NCBI GenBank assembly: GCA_005772955.1
Contig: SXID01000019.1
Location: forward strand, 1 to 64,000
Reading direction: 5' to 3'
Length of the DNA: 64,000 nucleotides
Origin: Planctomycetia bacterium
GTDB lineage: Bacteria > Planctomycetota > Planctomycetia > Gemmatales > Gemmataceae
Shown here: piece after piece, positions 7,902-17,000 of the stretch
Numbering within the stretch: position 1 is the stretch's first letter
How the letters are laid out: each line of letters starts with the position of its first letter
Translations under genes and position numbers: made by a program
Notes under the pieces: generated by a model
The model's input: the letters and a program-made list of their open reading frames with translations, nothing else
Told to the model about the DNA's origin: nothing
Databases searched by the model: none

Positions 7902-10094
7902 ATGCCGCGATTGACGCTTCGCACCTTGCTCGCCTACATCGACGACACGCTCGGCCCGGTGGAAACTCGCACGCTTGGCCGGAAGGTCGCGGCGAGCGAA
8001 GAAGCACGCGAACTCGTCGAGCGGATCAAGAAGGTCACGCGGCGCCGCGGGCTGCGCACTCCCGCTCCGAACGTAGACGACGAAGTCGCCGACCCGAACA
8101 CAGTCGCGGAGTACCTCGACAACACACTCGATTCGACCACGCTCAAGCAAGTGGAGGAAACCTGTCTGGGGTCCGACGTTCACCTCGCAGAAGTGGCCGC
8201 GTGCCACCAGATTCTGACCCTCCTGCTTACGGAACCCGCGCGTGTACCACCACGGGCGCACCGGCGGATGTACGGCCTCCAACCGGCACCGGCTTCAACA
8301 CCGGACCGACGCCCGAACAAAACGCTTCCGATCGGCGGGGTAGGCCCGACCGACCCGAATCAGAGCGACCAGGACGAAGCTGACGCGGCCCTGTTGCTTG
8401 GCATGAAACGATACTCGGCCGCGACCGGTTGGGCTGCGCGGCTCGCGATTTTCGGCGTTGGCGCGGCGTTCCTCGCGTTCCTCGCAGTTGCCGTGTTCAT
8501 GGCGCTCCCGCAACAGACCCCCAAACCGCCCGAGACGACACCCGGTCACTCGTACGCGCAACAGCCAGCACCCGAGGTGATCCCGCCCAAGCCGAAGGAC
8601 ACCGAGAAACTCAAGGTGCCAAAAGACCCGGACGAGGTCGCGCCAAAGCCTGTCGAGGTGAACGTGGTTTCCACTTTCGCTGCGGCGATCGCCACGGAGT
8701 TCGCGGCCACCAAACCTAACGATCCTGGACCTGCGCTGAACGACCCGGTTGCGGCACCCGACGCGAAGGTCCGCGACATTGGTCGCGTCGAAACCAGCCG
8801 TGTACTCGTCGTGGCCCAGGATCGCCCCGGCTCGTGGGTCCGTCTCCGGTTGAAGGGCGACGACGACGCAACAGTATCCTCCAACGTCGCGCTGATGGCG
8901 CTGCCGGGGTACAAGGCGAATCTCCTGATCGGTGACCGCGACAAGTACGTTCAGGTGCATTTATGGGGCAACGTACCGGAGCAACTCCGGTATCGCGTAT
9001 TCGAGTCGCGCGTGAAGTTCCACCCGCCGGGTGCAGGGTTCGACGCGGACATCACGTTGCTCGCGGGCCGCATCTATCTGAAGAGCAAGAAGCTGGACGC
9101 GGAGCGGAAGCCGACCGGCGCGAAGGTCCGGGTTCGCATCGCGGGCGAGGTCTGGGACATCACGTTGCCGGATGAGCAGGCGCAGGTACTCATCGAACAC
9201 GTGTCATGGTTCGAGCCGGGCACAGCCTACGCGCGCACGGCCGGCACGCCGCCCAAGGCCGAGGGACGCGTCGCAGTCATCGCTGGCTCGATCGGGTTCG
9301 TCGCTCCGCGTCGGTTCAAGAATATCGGTACAGTGGCGCTCAACACGCAACTCACGTGGGATTCCGTGTCCGGGGTTCTCGCAGAGCCGAAAGCGATATC
9401 GAACCTGCAGAACTCGACCCCGAACCCCACCCTTCCCGAATTCCAGAAAGTCGTCACGAGTACACTGACCGACGCGGCTGACAAGGTCACCGATCCGAAC
9501 GTGACACGTCAGGTGATGGAGGCCCGGCTCGAATCGCTGCCCGGTGGCGATCAGCTTGTTCGCGACCTGACCGCGCGGCTCGCGGTCTATTCGCAGGTCG
9601 CGCTAGCGGACAGTTCGCCCGCCGGGGGCGACACGCTCAAGCCGCTGGTTGACATCCTGAAGTCGGAACTGCAGTGGCCTGCGCGTCAGTCGGTCGTGAC
9701 CGCGCTCATGGCTTGGGTCGCGCGCGATCGCGGGAACACCGCGCTGCTCCGCGCGGTTTTCATTAACAAGGGGTTGGGCGCAGAAACGGACAAAGAAGAC
9801 GTGGCCGATCGTCTGTTGCGGCTATTCCGCGGCTTCGTGTCCCCGACGAAACCCGACCCGGACCGGCTCGACGACCTGTTGAAGTGGCTCAAGGATTCGA
9901 GCATCCCAGTGCGCGAGGCGGCGCTGTGGAACATCGTCGCTGTGGAAATGGAGGCGTGGATTCCGCAGCCAGTCCTGATCAACGTGGGTGTTGGGGACAG
10001 CGACGAATACGGAAAGTTCCTGACAACTTTGCCGGCGAAGATCGAAATGTTGAAGAAGCGTGAACCGTCGGTGCCGCTGCCCGTCCCGAAGTAA
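7902..10094 (+). CDS. Planctomycete membrane protein with anti-sigma-like N-terminus
   Basis: This 730-residue protein starts at ATG 7902 with AGGAGA just upstream. The first 100 residues resemble the helical N-terminus found on planctomycete anti-sigma-factor-like proteins (TLRTLLAYIDDTLGP and a second AEYLDNTLD repeat) but without zinc-ligand cysteines. A single membrane helix sits at about 177-201, so the first part is cytoplasmic and the remaining 500 residues are outside. A Pro/Lys-rich linker (PKPKDTEKLKVPKDPDEV) follows the helix. The outer part has a beta-rich FecR-like segment (about 290-480) and a helical C-terminus. No sigma-factor gene is adjacent. Function is unknown. Confidence 0.8.
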   Translation: MPRLTLRTLLAYIDDTLGPVETRTLGRKVAASEEARELVERIKKVTRRRGLRTPAPNVDDEVADPNTVAEYLDNTLDSTTLKQVEETCLGSDVHLAEVAACHQILTLLLTEPARVPPRAHRRMYGLQPAPASTPDRRPNKTLPIGGVGPTDPNQSDQDEADAALLLGMKRYSAATGWAARLAIFGVGAAFLAFLAVAVFMALPQQTPKPPETTPGHSYAQQPAPEVIPPKPKDTEKLKVPKDPDEVAPKPVEVNVVSTFAAAIATEFAATKPNDPGPALNDPVAAPDAKVRDIGRVETSRVLVVAQDRPGSWVRLRLKGDDDATVSSNVALMALPGYKANLLIGDRDKYVQVHLWGNVPEQLRYRVFESRVKFHPPGAGFDADITLLAGRIYLKSKKLDAERKPTGAKVRVRIAGEVWDITLPDEQAQVLIEHVSWFEPGTAYARTAGTPPKAEGRVAVIAGSIGFVAPRRFKNIGTVALNTQLTWDSVSGVLAEPKAISNLQNSTPNPTLPEFQKVVTSTLTDAADKVTDPNVTRQVMEARLESLPGGDQLVRDLTARLAVYSQVALADSSPAGGDTLKPLVDILKSELQWPARQSVVTALMAWVARDRGNTALLRAVFINKGLGAETDKEDVADRLLRLFRGFVSPTKPDPDRLDDLLKWLKDSSIPVREAALWNIVAVEMEAWIPQPVLINVGVGDSDEYGKFLTTLPAKIEMLKKREPSVPLPVPK

Positions 10095-10214
10095 TCGGGG
10101 TAGGTGCCACTTGCCGAGCGGCACGCCTTCGTGCGGGGTGTGCGTCCCGGAGTGAGGTGAGGCTATTCCAGTTGTGTCGCCGTGCCGCTCCGCACGCGAC
10201 ACCCACCCTGCACC

Positions 10215-11993
10215 TCACACCAGCGCCACGGTTGCGCCCGGCTTCAGGTCGATCACCTGAAGCTCGATCTTCCGGGAGCCTTTCCACTCGTTGATCTTCG
10301 CCGTGAAAGCCAGGCAGCAATCGCCGCCAGCGCTTACCAGTTCTTCCATACGGTCGGCCATTCCCCACGCCACACAGCGGATTGTTGTCTCGCCTTGCCG
10401 CACTCGGAAGTCCATGTGTTTTTGTGTTTCACCCTGGCCGATCAATCGCGCGGCTTCCACCTTCAGCCCGGACGCGAGGAACTTGGGTCGCGGGTTCCCG
10501 GCACCGTAGGGTTCGAGTTTGTCGAGGTCGTTGAGCAACCCGAACGTGAGCGCCGAAAGCGGCACCTCTGCGTCGAGCGTGAGGAGTTGTGCGGGCGCGC
10601 CGCCGGGGTAGTGGTTCGCGACGTACGTATTAAATCGCTCACGTAGAGCCGGGATACGCTCTGGACGTACCTTGAACCCGGCTGCGGCCGCGTGGCCTCC
10701 GTGCCCTTCGAGCAGATCGTCACACGCCACGAGCGCGGTGTGTAGCGCGAACCCCGGTACGCTTCGGCCCGATCCCGTTGCGACCGATTCGTTCGGCTGC
10801 ATCGCAATCACAAGAGCGGGGCGCCCGAAGTAATCGACCAGCCGGCTCGCGACGATCCCGACAACGCCGGGGTGCCAGTCCTCGGAACCGACCACCACCG
10901 CCGGGTCGGTTGCGAAATGCGCCTCCACGAGTTCCTTCGCGGCCTGCGTATACTTTCGCTCGCGCACCTGCCGGTCGCCGTTCTGCGATTCGAGCTGCTG
11001 CGCCAGTTGCGTCGCCTTCGCCACCGAAGTTGTGGTGAGTAGCTCGACCGCGAAACTCGCGCAGCCGAGACGCCCGGCCGCGTTCAACCGCGGAGCGAGT
11101 TTGAAGCCTACATCCTCAGAAGTCAGTACCTGATCGGACTTCACTCCGCTCGCGTCGAGGAGAGCTTTCAACCCCACCGACGGTTTCGTGCGGATTCGGT
11201 CCAACCCGTGACGCACGAAGATGCGGTTCTCGTCGCGCAGCGGCACCACGTCGGCTACCAACCCCAACGCTGCTAACCCCACGGCATCGAGTAACACCTC
11301 GCGCACGTCCGCGGGCACCTTCTCGGAACCGCACGCACGCTGCGCGACTGCCCACGCAAGTTTGAACGCGACACCGGCACCCGATAGATCGCTGAACGGG
11401 TATGGTTCCGGCGCCGGGCGTCGCGGGTGAACGAGTACCGCGGCGAGCGGCAGAATTGGCCCGTCGAGACCCATCTTCATCTCGTGATGGTCTGTGACGA
11501 TTAGTTCCAGTCCGATGTCGTGCGCGACCTGCGCCTCCGCGAGGCTTGCTATTCCGCAGTCCACGCTCACCACTAGCGACACTCCCGCACGATGTAGTTC
11601 GCGGAGTCGCTCACTGTTCAAGCCGTAGCCTTCGGACAGGCGCAGCGGCACGTGGAACTGCACATCCGCTCCGAGTTTGCCCAGAACGCGGAGAAGTATC
11701 GATGTACCAGTTACGCCATCGACGTCGTAGTCGCCGTAGACGCAGATGCGCCGCTTGTCTGCGATCGCGCGGGCCACTCGTTCCGCAGCTTCATTCACAC
11801 CGGGGAGCGACAGAGGTGGATGTAGTCCTGCGAGCGGGGAATCGAGGAAGCGCCGGGCCGAAGACGCGTCCTTTACACCACGATTCAGCAGAAGTTGTGC
11901 GACAACGGAGGAAACCCGCGCCTGTCCGGCGAGCCTGTTCGTCGCGGTCGGGTCGGATGGGAGCAAGTGCCACTGCTTTTGCGCGCGCGCCAC
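10215..11993 (-). CDS. recJ: Single-stranded-DNA-specific exonuclease RecJ
   Basis: RecJ degrades single-stranded DNA 5'-3' in recombination and mismatch repair. The start was placed at GTG 11993 because GAGGAG lies six bases upstream and the protein then begins with the RecJ-like ARAQKQWHLLPSDP; the longer frame to 12089 has no family match. The result is 592 residues, normal for the family. DHH-superfamily motifs are visible: VYGDYDVDGVTGTS, VSVDCGIAS and IVTDHHE (metal ligands), then the DHHA1 motif GGHAAAAGF. The C-terminal OB-like domain (MDFRVRQGETTIRCVAWG) is intact. It converges on the preceding gene with a 120-base gap. Confidence 0.96.
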   Translation of the reverse strand: MARAQKQWHLLPSDPTATNRLAGQARVSSVVAQLLLNRGVKDASSARRFLDSPLAGLHPPLSLPGVNEAAERVARAIADKRRICVYGDYDVDGVTGTSILLRVLGKLGADVQFHVPLRLSEGYGLNSERLRELHRAGVSLVVSVDCGIASLAEAQVAHDIGLELIVTDHHEMKMGLDGPILPLAAVLVHPRRPAPEPYPFSDLSGAGVAFKLAWAVAQRACGSEKVPADVREVLLDAVGLAALGLVADVVPLRDENRIFVRHGLDRIRTKPSVGLKALLDASGVKSDQVLTSEDVGFKLAPRLNAAGRLGCASFAVELLTTTSVAKATQLAQQLESQNGDRQVRERKYTQAAKELVEAHFATDPAVVVGSEDWHPGVVGIVASRLVDYFGRPALVIAMQPNESVATGSGRSVPGFALHTALVACDDLLEGHGGHAAAAGFKVRPERIPALRERFNTYVANHYPGGAPAQLLTLDAEVPLSALTFGLLNDLDKLEPYGAGNPRPKFLASGLKVEAARLIGQGETQKHMDFRVRQGETTIRCVAWGMADRMEELVSAGGDCCLAFTAKINEWKGSRKIELQVIDLKPGATVALV

Positions 11994-12280
11994 GTTGTGC
12001 TCCTCACTTCTCGGATGTGAACCGATATTTAGAACAGATGTCCACTGACAAGGCAAGCCCATCCTACTCGCGACGGTCGCGTCTGGCACGGCTCAGCCGG
12101 CGCACACGGTAGATCTGCGCTCGCCGCGAACCCCGGCACGTGCGGTACGACCGCGCCGCAGGTTGAGAGATTGTGCTGGATAAAAACCGGGAGCATCACG
12201 AAGGAGTCACGGGCGGGTCGATGCGAGGAATGTGAGGTGATTGTCTTCACAGTTTCCCAACTTGTTCGGAGGATAGCCAC

Positions 12281-12802
12281 GTGACAGCCGCGTTCCTGCT
12301 TATGTCCTCGGCCGCACTGGCCGGGGCCGACCCTGCTCCCACGCCGGCCGCACCTGCGCCGGCCGTCGTGCACTCCGGTGCCGGCTGCAAGAACTGCACT
12401 CCGGCCCCGTGTGGCTGCGAGAAGCCGAACCTGCTCGACCGGTTGAAGGCGAAGTTCGGTAAGAAGTGTCACGACTGCAGCAGCGCGCCGGTGCCGGCGG
12501 CTGCCCCGGTTGCCCCACCCGCACCGCGCAACGCCTGTAGCCCGTGCAGTGTCGCGGATCGGCCCAACTTGCTCGACAAACTGAAGTCTCGTCTGGGCCA
12601 GTTGAAGGCTTCGCACTGCGGCCCAGTGTGCGATCCGTGCGGTGCCCGCGTGGCGCCGGCCACCGGCGGGACCACACCGCCGAAGGAAATGCCGAAGCCG
12701 AAGGACGAGAAGCCCAAGCCCAAGGGCGGCACCAGCAGCAGCCTTCCGGTTCCGCTGCCTAACGCTGTGGGCGGCTTGGCCGTGAGCGGCAGCCCGTACT
12801 GA
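12281..12802 (+). CDS. Small Cys-rich secreted protein with a duplicated module
   Basis: This 173-residue protein starts at GTG 12281, with GGAGGA at 12268-12273. A signal peptide (FLLMSSAALAGA) is followed by a Pro/Ala-rich chain. A short module occurs twice: CGCEKPNLLDRLKAKFG, then SVADRPNLLDKLKSRLG, each next to CxxC-type pairs (CKNC, CHDC, CSPC, CDPC). The tail is Lys/Pro-rich (PKEMPKPKDEKPKPKG) and ends in a hydrophobic VGGLAVSGSPY. Many planctomycetes encode such export-targeted Cys-rich proteins, with unknown function; metal binding or disulphide cross-linking in the envelope is possible. A hairpin and T-run follow at 12833-12870. Confidence 0.7.
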   Translation: MTAAFLLMSSAALAGADPAPTPAAPAPAVVHSGAGCKNCTPAPCGCEKPNLLDRLKAKFGKKCHDCSSAPVPAAAPVAPPAPRNACSPCSVADRPNLLDKLKSRLGQLKASHCGPVCDPCGARVAPATGGTTPPKEMPKPKDEKPKPKGGTSSSLPVPLPNAVGGLAVSGSPY

Positions 12803-12832
12803 CCGCTGTCACTTCTGACACGCATTCCCGCT

Positions 12833-12870
12833 GACCAGTTCGGGTGAACTGGTCGGCCGGAGCGTTTTTT
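12833..12870 (+). terminator. Rho-independent terminator candidate
   Basis: A perfect 9-bp stem GACCAGTTC/GAACTGGTC (12833-12841 and 12846-12854) is followed by GGCCGGAGCG and six T (12865-12870). It lies 31 bases after the Cys-rich secreted protein gene. Confidence 0.55.
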
Positions 12871-12958
12871 CCGATCCTTTCCAAACTCCCCTCTTCCACC
12901 CAGGCGCGCAGGCATTAGTATTTTAAGGGATGAATAACGCCAACGGGGTTAAGCACGG

Positions 12959-13534
12959 ATGAATGCGACATCTCCGGGGGTTGGGGCAGAACTCGCGAAC
13001 AAGATTGCCCGACTCGTCGAGGAGCGGGGCTGGAATCAAGAAGACTTCGCCCGCATCTCAGGTCTGAACCGGCACACGATCCGGCCGATTCTCCACGGTG
13101 GCCCAAAGCGGCAGCTCCGTAACGCCACGGTCAGCCAGTGCGCCGAAGCGCTTGGGCTGACCGTGAGTGAACTGCGCACGCTTCCACTCGACCGGCTCCT
13201 GCCTCGGATGCACGGCAAGCCCGCAGACGACGAGGAGTCACTCAAGCTTCTTTACGAACGCGCGCAACTCCCCGACTTGCTCAGTTGGCTGGAACGCAAC
13301 CGCGATCGTGCCACCGAACTGCGACCGGACGAGGTGCAGGAACTGCTCGATATGCAGGCGCCGGGTGGCCCGCTCGTGAAGATGGGCGTGGACACCTGCG
13401 TCGATATGCTCGAACGCAGGCGGCATCTCGTTTGTCGCGTGAAGGAAATCGCGGGGACGGAGTATTTCGAGTTCCTGGAACAGTTCGTGAAACTCATCCA
13501 CGAGAAAGTGAAACCCGCCGCCCGGCGGGGATAA
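12959..13534 (+). CDS. XRE-family helix-turn-helix regulator
   Basis: This 191-residue cytoplasmic protein has a lambda-repressor-like HTH at about 10-72: LVEERGWNQEDFARISGLNR and the recognition helix region NRHTIRPILHGG, then VSQCAEALGLTVSEL. The C-terminal 100 residues are helical (YERAQLPDLLSWLERNRDRA) and could mediate oligomerisation or ligand sensing; they match nothing I recognise. It is a single gene, flanked by a terminator upstream and open intergenic DNA downstream. Targets are unknown. Confidence 0.85.
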   Translation: MNATSPGVGAELANKIARLVEERGWNQEDFARISGLNRHTIRPILHGGPKRQLRNATVSQCAEALGLTVSELRTLPLDRLLPRMHGKPADDEESLKLLYERAQLPDLLSWLERNRDRATELRPDEVQELLDMQAPGGPLVKMGVDTCVDMLERRRHLVCRVKEIAGTEYFEFLEQFVKLIHEKVKPAARRG

Positions 13535-13578
13535 GACTCTTCCCGGCTACTGGTCTTGTGCCGGTGCCGTCGGCCAGA

Positions 13579-13869
13579 TCATCGAACCCTCGTCGCCCCC
13601 TGCGGCCGAGCGTTACGAATGTCGTCTCCGTAACGGTCCCTTCCACTGGTCGCCAGACACGTTCGTACGCGACCGTGCGGCGCACCCACAACCCCGTCCC
13701 GACCCACGTAGACCCGAACCCAGTCGCGACTCGTGTGGAGGAGGTCGGCGAGCGTTCGCGGGGACAGCCACGGCCCCCGGTTCGTCGTCAGGATTACGAT
13801 CCCGATCCGCTGCTCGTCTAGCAGCGACCAACCGGGGCGCGGCGGAGTCGCGTGATTAGTTGGAGTCAC
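13579..13869 (-). CDS. Doubtful small ORF, possible 96-residue protein
   Basis: From GTG 13869, with GAGGGGG just upstream, the minus strand is open for 96 codons. The product contains RPGWSLLDEQRIGIVILTT and LADLLHTSRDWVRVYVGRDG, which could be a small HTH-like segment. Codon use is not clearly different from noncoding frames here and no family is recognised. It may be a spurious ORF. Confidence 0.3.
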   Translation of the reverse strand: MTPTNHATPPRPGWSLLDEQRIGIVILTTNRGPWLSPRTLADLLHTSRDWVRVYVGRDGVVGAPHGRVRTCLATSGRDRYGDDIRNARPQGATRVR

Positions 13870-13933
13870 ACTCGCCCCCTCGCGAAGAAGTGATCTCGAA
13901 GGATACCAGTGAGATCGGGGCAGCACAGGTAGA

Positions 13934-13993
13934 TAGCTGAAGCGGGGAGTTCTCCCTTCAGCTAGTTGTGTTCCGCCGCGAGTGGCGGAACAC
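13934..13993 (-). terminator. Tandem stem-loops after gltB
   Basis: Two perfect inverted repeats lie within 70 bases of the gltB stop: 13968-13977/13984-13993 (GTGTTCCGCC/GGCGGAACAC, loop of 6) and 13934-13942/13956-13964 (TAGCTGAAG/CTTCAGCTA). No strong T-run follows either on the minus strand. Termination or 3'-end protection of the gltB message is likely. Confidence 0.5.
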
Positions 13994-14002
13994 CAGCAAC
14001 TC

Positions 14003-17000
14003 TCACCCCGCGTTGGTGCCAGCGGTTTTGAGGTCTTCCATCGCACGTGCCACCGCGAGCGGCAACACCTTCCGCAATCGACGACCACGGCGCACGTCGG
14101 CCCAGTTCTTGAGAATGTGTTCCGCCTGCCTGCTCCCGGTCCGGGCGAAGTACTGGTGCAACAAGGGGTGCATCCACTCGTAATCGACGTGCGAGCAGTC
14201 GATCACAGTTACGCTCTTGCCATGCAACTTCGCGGGGGCTTCAGTCTTGGGGTCGAAGACGAACAATTCGCCGCCAGTCATGCCGGACCCGATCTCGTTC
14301 TCAACCGGCCCCAGAATGAGAACGCGTCCGCGGGTCATGTACTCGCACGCGTACTTGCCTGCGGCTTCCGCAACAATGGTTGCGCCCGAGTTGCGGATAC
14401 CAAGGCGGTGCCCGGCGCGGCCGCCGATGAACACCGTGCCGCCGGTCGCGCCGTAGCCCACGTTGTTACCGGTCACGCTCTGGATTTCACCGCCATAGTT
14501 GCTGATTGTGTAGTCAAGCGTGACCACCACGGTGCCGCCGGAGATACCCTTCGCGACACCGTCCTGCGCGAATCCGCGAAGTTCCAAGTCCAGGCCGTTG
14601 ATGCACCACGCGCCGAAGCTCTGGCCCGCTTCACCGTCGAGCCGCACCTTGATCTTGCGGTGATTCGGCATCCCCTCACGACCGTACAGTTTCGCGATCT
14701 GACCCGCGACGGTTGCGCCTACGGCGCGGTCGGAGTTCTTCACGCGGAACACGATGTCCGCGTTCTGTGCGGTATCGATGGCGTCGTGGGACGCCGCGAG
14801 TATGCGATCGTTCAGCGAGCCAGTGCTGTCGCACAGCCCACGCCCGGGAGTCGTCTGCGGGTGGTTCTCAGCCAGACGCGACATTGCCATGTCTGGGTGA
14901 ATGAACGGCGACAGGTCGAGCAGCGCGGGCCGCGGGTGCTTTTCCTTCAGGTCGGTTCGCCGCACAAGCAAGTCCGAGCGCCCGGTGATGTCGGAGAGTT
15001 GATTGAAGCCCATTCGCGCGAGCAGTGCGCGGGTCTCATACGCGACAGCGTGCAAATACGCTTTCGTGTGTTCGGGGTGGCCCTTAAAGATCTCCGGCGA
15101 GCCGGTGATCCCGGTCGGGCAGTTCGGAATGTGGCAACTCTTGCACACAATACACCCCACCGACACCATCAAGCCCTGACCGAAGCTGAACTCGTCCGCG
15201 CCGAACAGCGAGTATTTGATGATGTCATGCCCGTTCTTGATGCCGCCGCCGACGCGGAGCTTCACGCTGGTTCGCAATCCGTTCACGACGAGCGCTTGAT
15301 GCGCTTCGGCCAATCCCATCTCGCTCGGAAGGCCCGCGTGTTCCTTGCTCGACACCATCGCGGCTCCGGTGCCGCCGTCGATGCCGTCGATTTCGATGAT
15401 GTCAGCACCGGCCTTCGCCACGCCGACCGCGATGGTCCCGATGTTCTCGACCGCGACGAGTTTCACGGACACCGGCGTGCCGGGCTTCACTGCCTTCAGG
15501 TCGTAGATGAGTTGCGCCAGGTCTTCGATGCTGTAGATGTCGTGGTGCGGGGGCGGGCTGATGAGGTCCGTGCCGGGCTTCGCGAACCGGATCTCTGCGA
15601 TCTCGGCCGTGACCTTCTTGCCCATCAACTGACCGCCCTCGCCGGGCTTCGCGCCTTGCGCCATCTTGATCGAAATCTCATCCGCGTTGATGAGATACTC
15701 CGCGTCGACACCAAACCGGCCAGATGCGATCTGCCGGATACGGCTGCGGAACCGGCTCTTCGCGAGGTCGCCATCGAGCGTGTAAATCTCGGGGTGCGCG
15801 AGTCGTTGGGCACGCACCTTGTCCCAGAACGCCCCATAGGCACGCTCGGGGAGGTCGTTACGCCACCGCGCTTCGCCGCCTTCGCCTGAGTTGCTCGCAG
15901 CACCGAGTTCGTTCACCGCTGCGGCGATTGTCATGTGCGACGCGCCGGTGAGTGCACCGTGGCTCATCGCGGCGCCGCGGAAGTGCTGAGCGATCAGCTT
16001 CGCAGCGGTTTGCACTTCATCCAGTGCTACGCCGCGAGCGGCGTAGTGGAGGGTGAAGAGGTCGCGTAGCACCGTGGGGACGCGCGTGCTGACCATGTCA
16101 GTGAACTTCACGAACTTGTCAGCGACGCGCTGCGGCGCGCCCGGGTCGTCTTCAGAGGGCGGCGCGGTGTAGGCCATCTCACCGCCGGATTGCTCAGGCT
16201 CAGGGTGTGCCTCTTTCACCGCGTCGCGCAGCGCCATCCGCACCTTTGCGTTGAACGCGTGATAGTCGCGGTTGCGGCCTAGCACCGTCATCTTCTCGGC
16301 CTGCTGAACGCGCCACTGCACGTCCTCGACCAGTTCAACGAAGCCAATCCCACCAAGGCGGCTGGGGAAGTCGCCGAGGAACGCCATGAGGTCGGGACCG
16401 AACCCGACCGCCTCGAACAACTGCGCGCCGCGATAGCCCTCGATGGTGGTGATTCCCATCTTGGAAATGACCTTCTTGGTGGTGTCTTCGAGCGCCGCGA
16501 AGAGATTCTCCAGCGATTCGCGCGGTTCGAGCTTCAGCTCCTGCTTCGAGTCGGGGTCTTTGAAGTTCAGGCCGTCCTTGACGAGTCGCAACATGAGATA
16601 CGGGTGAACCGCGTCCGCGCCGAACGCGACCAGACAGCAGATATCGTGACCTTCCTGAATGTCACCGGCTTGCACGATGAGGCTGCACTTGTCGCGCAAC
16701 CCCTGGCGGCACAGGTACTGGTGGGCCGCGCCGAGCGCGAGCAAGGACGGGATCGGGAAGATGCCGCGCTTGCACGCTTCTTTGTCGGACAGACAGAGGA
16801 CGTGGTAGCCGTCGTGAACGGCTTTCTCCGCGGCGCTCTGAAGCGCGACGAGGCTCGTGCGTAGCGAGTCCGCACCACCTTGGATGGGGAACGTTGCGTC
16901 GAGCAACTTGAAGCCGAGCACCTCGTTCTGTCGAATCTCCTCGACGATCGCGTCGGAAATGACCGGGGACGGCAGTTCCATCTGGCGGATGGGGAGGGCG

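Larger units (their letters stand above)
13535..14002. other. Intergenic region downstream of gltB
   Basis: This 468-base gap contains one doubtful small ORF (13579-13869) and the two stem-loops that follow gltB. I see nothing else. Confidence 0.6.

Noticed and set aside
13982-15889. 635-codon open frame on the + strand
   Set aside because: It is antisense to gltB, which shows clear family motifs. High GC content creates long mirror frames; this one has no family traits.
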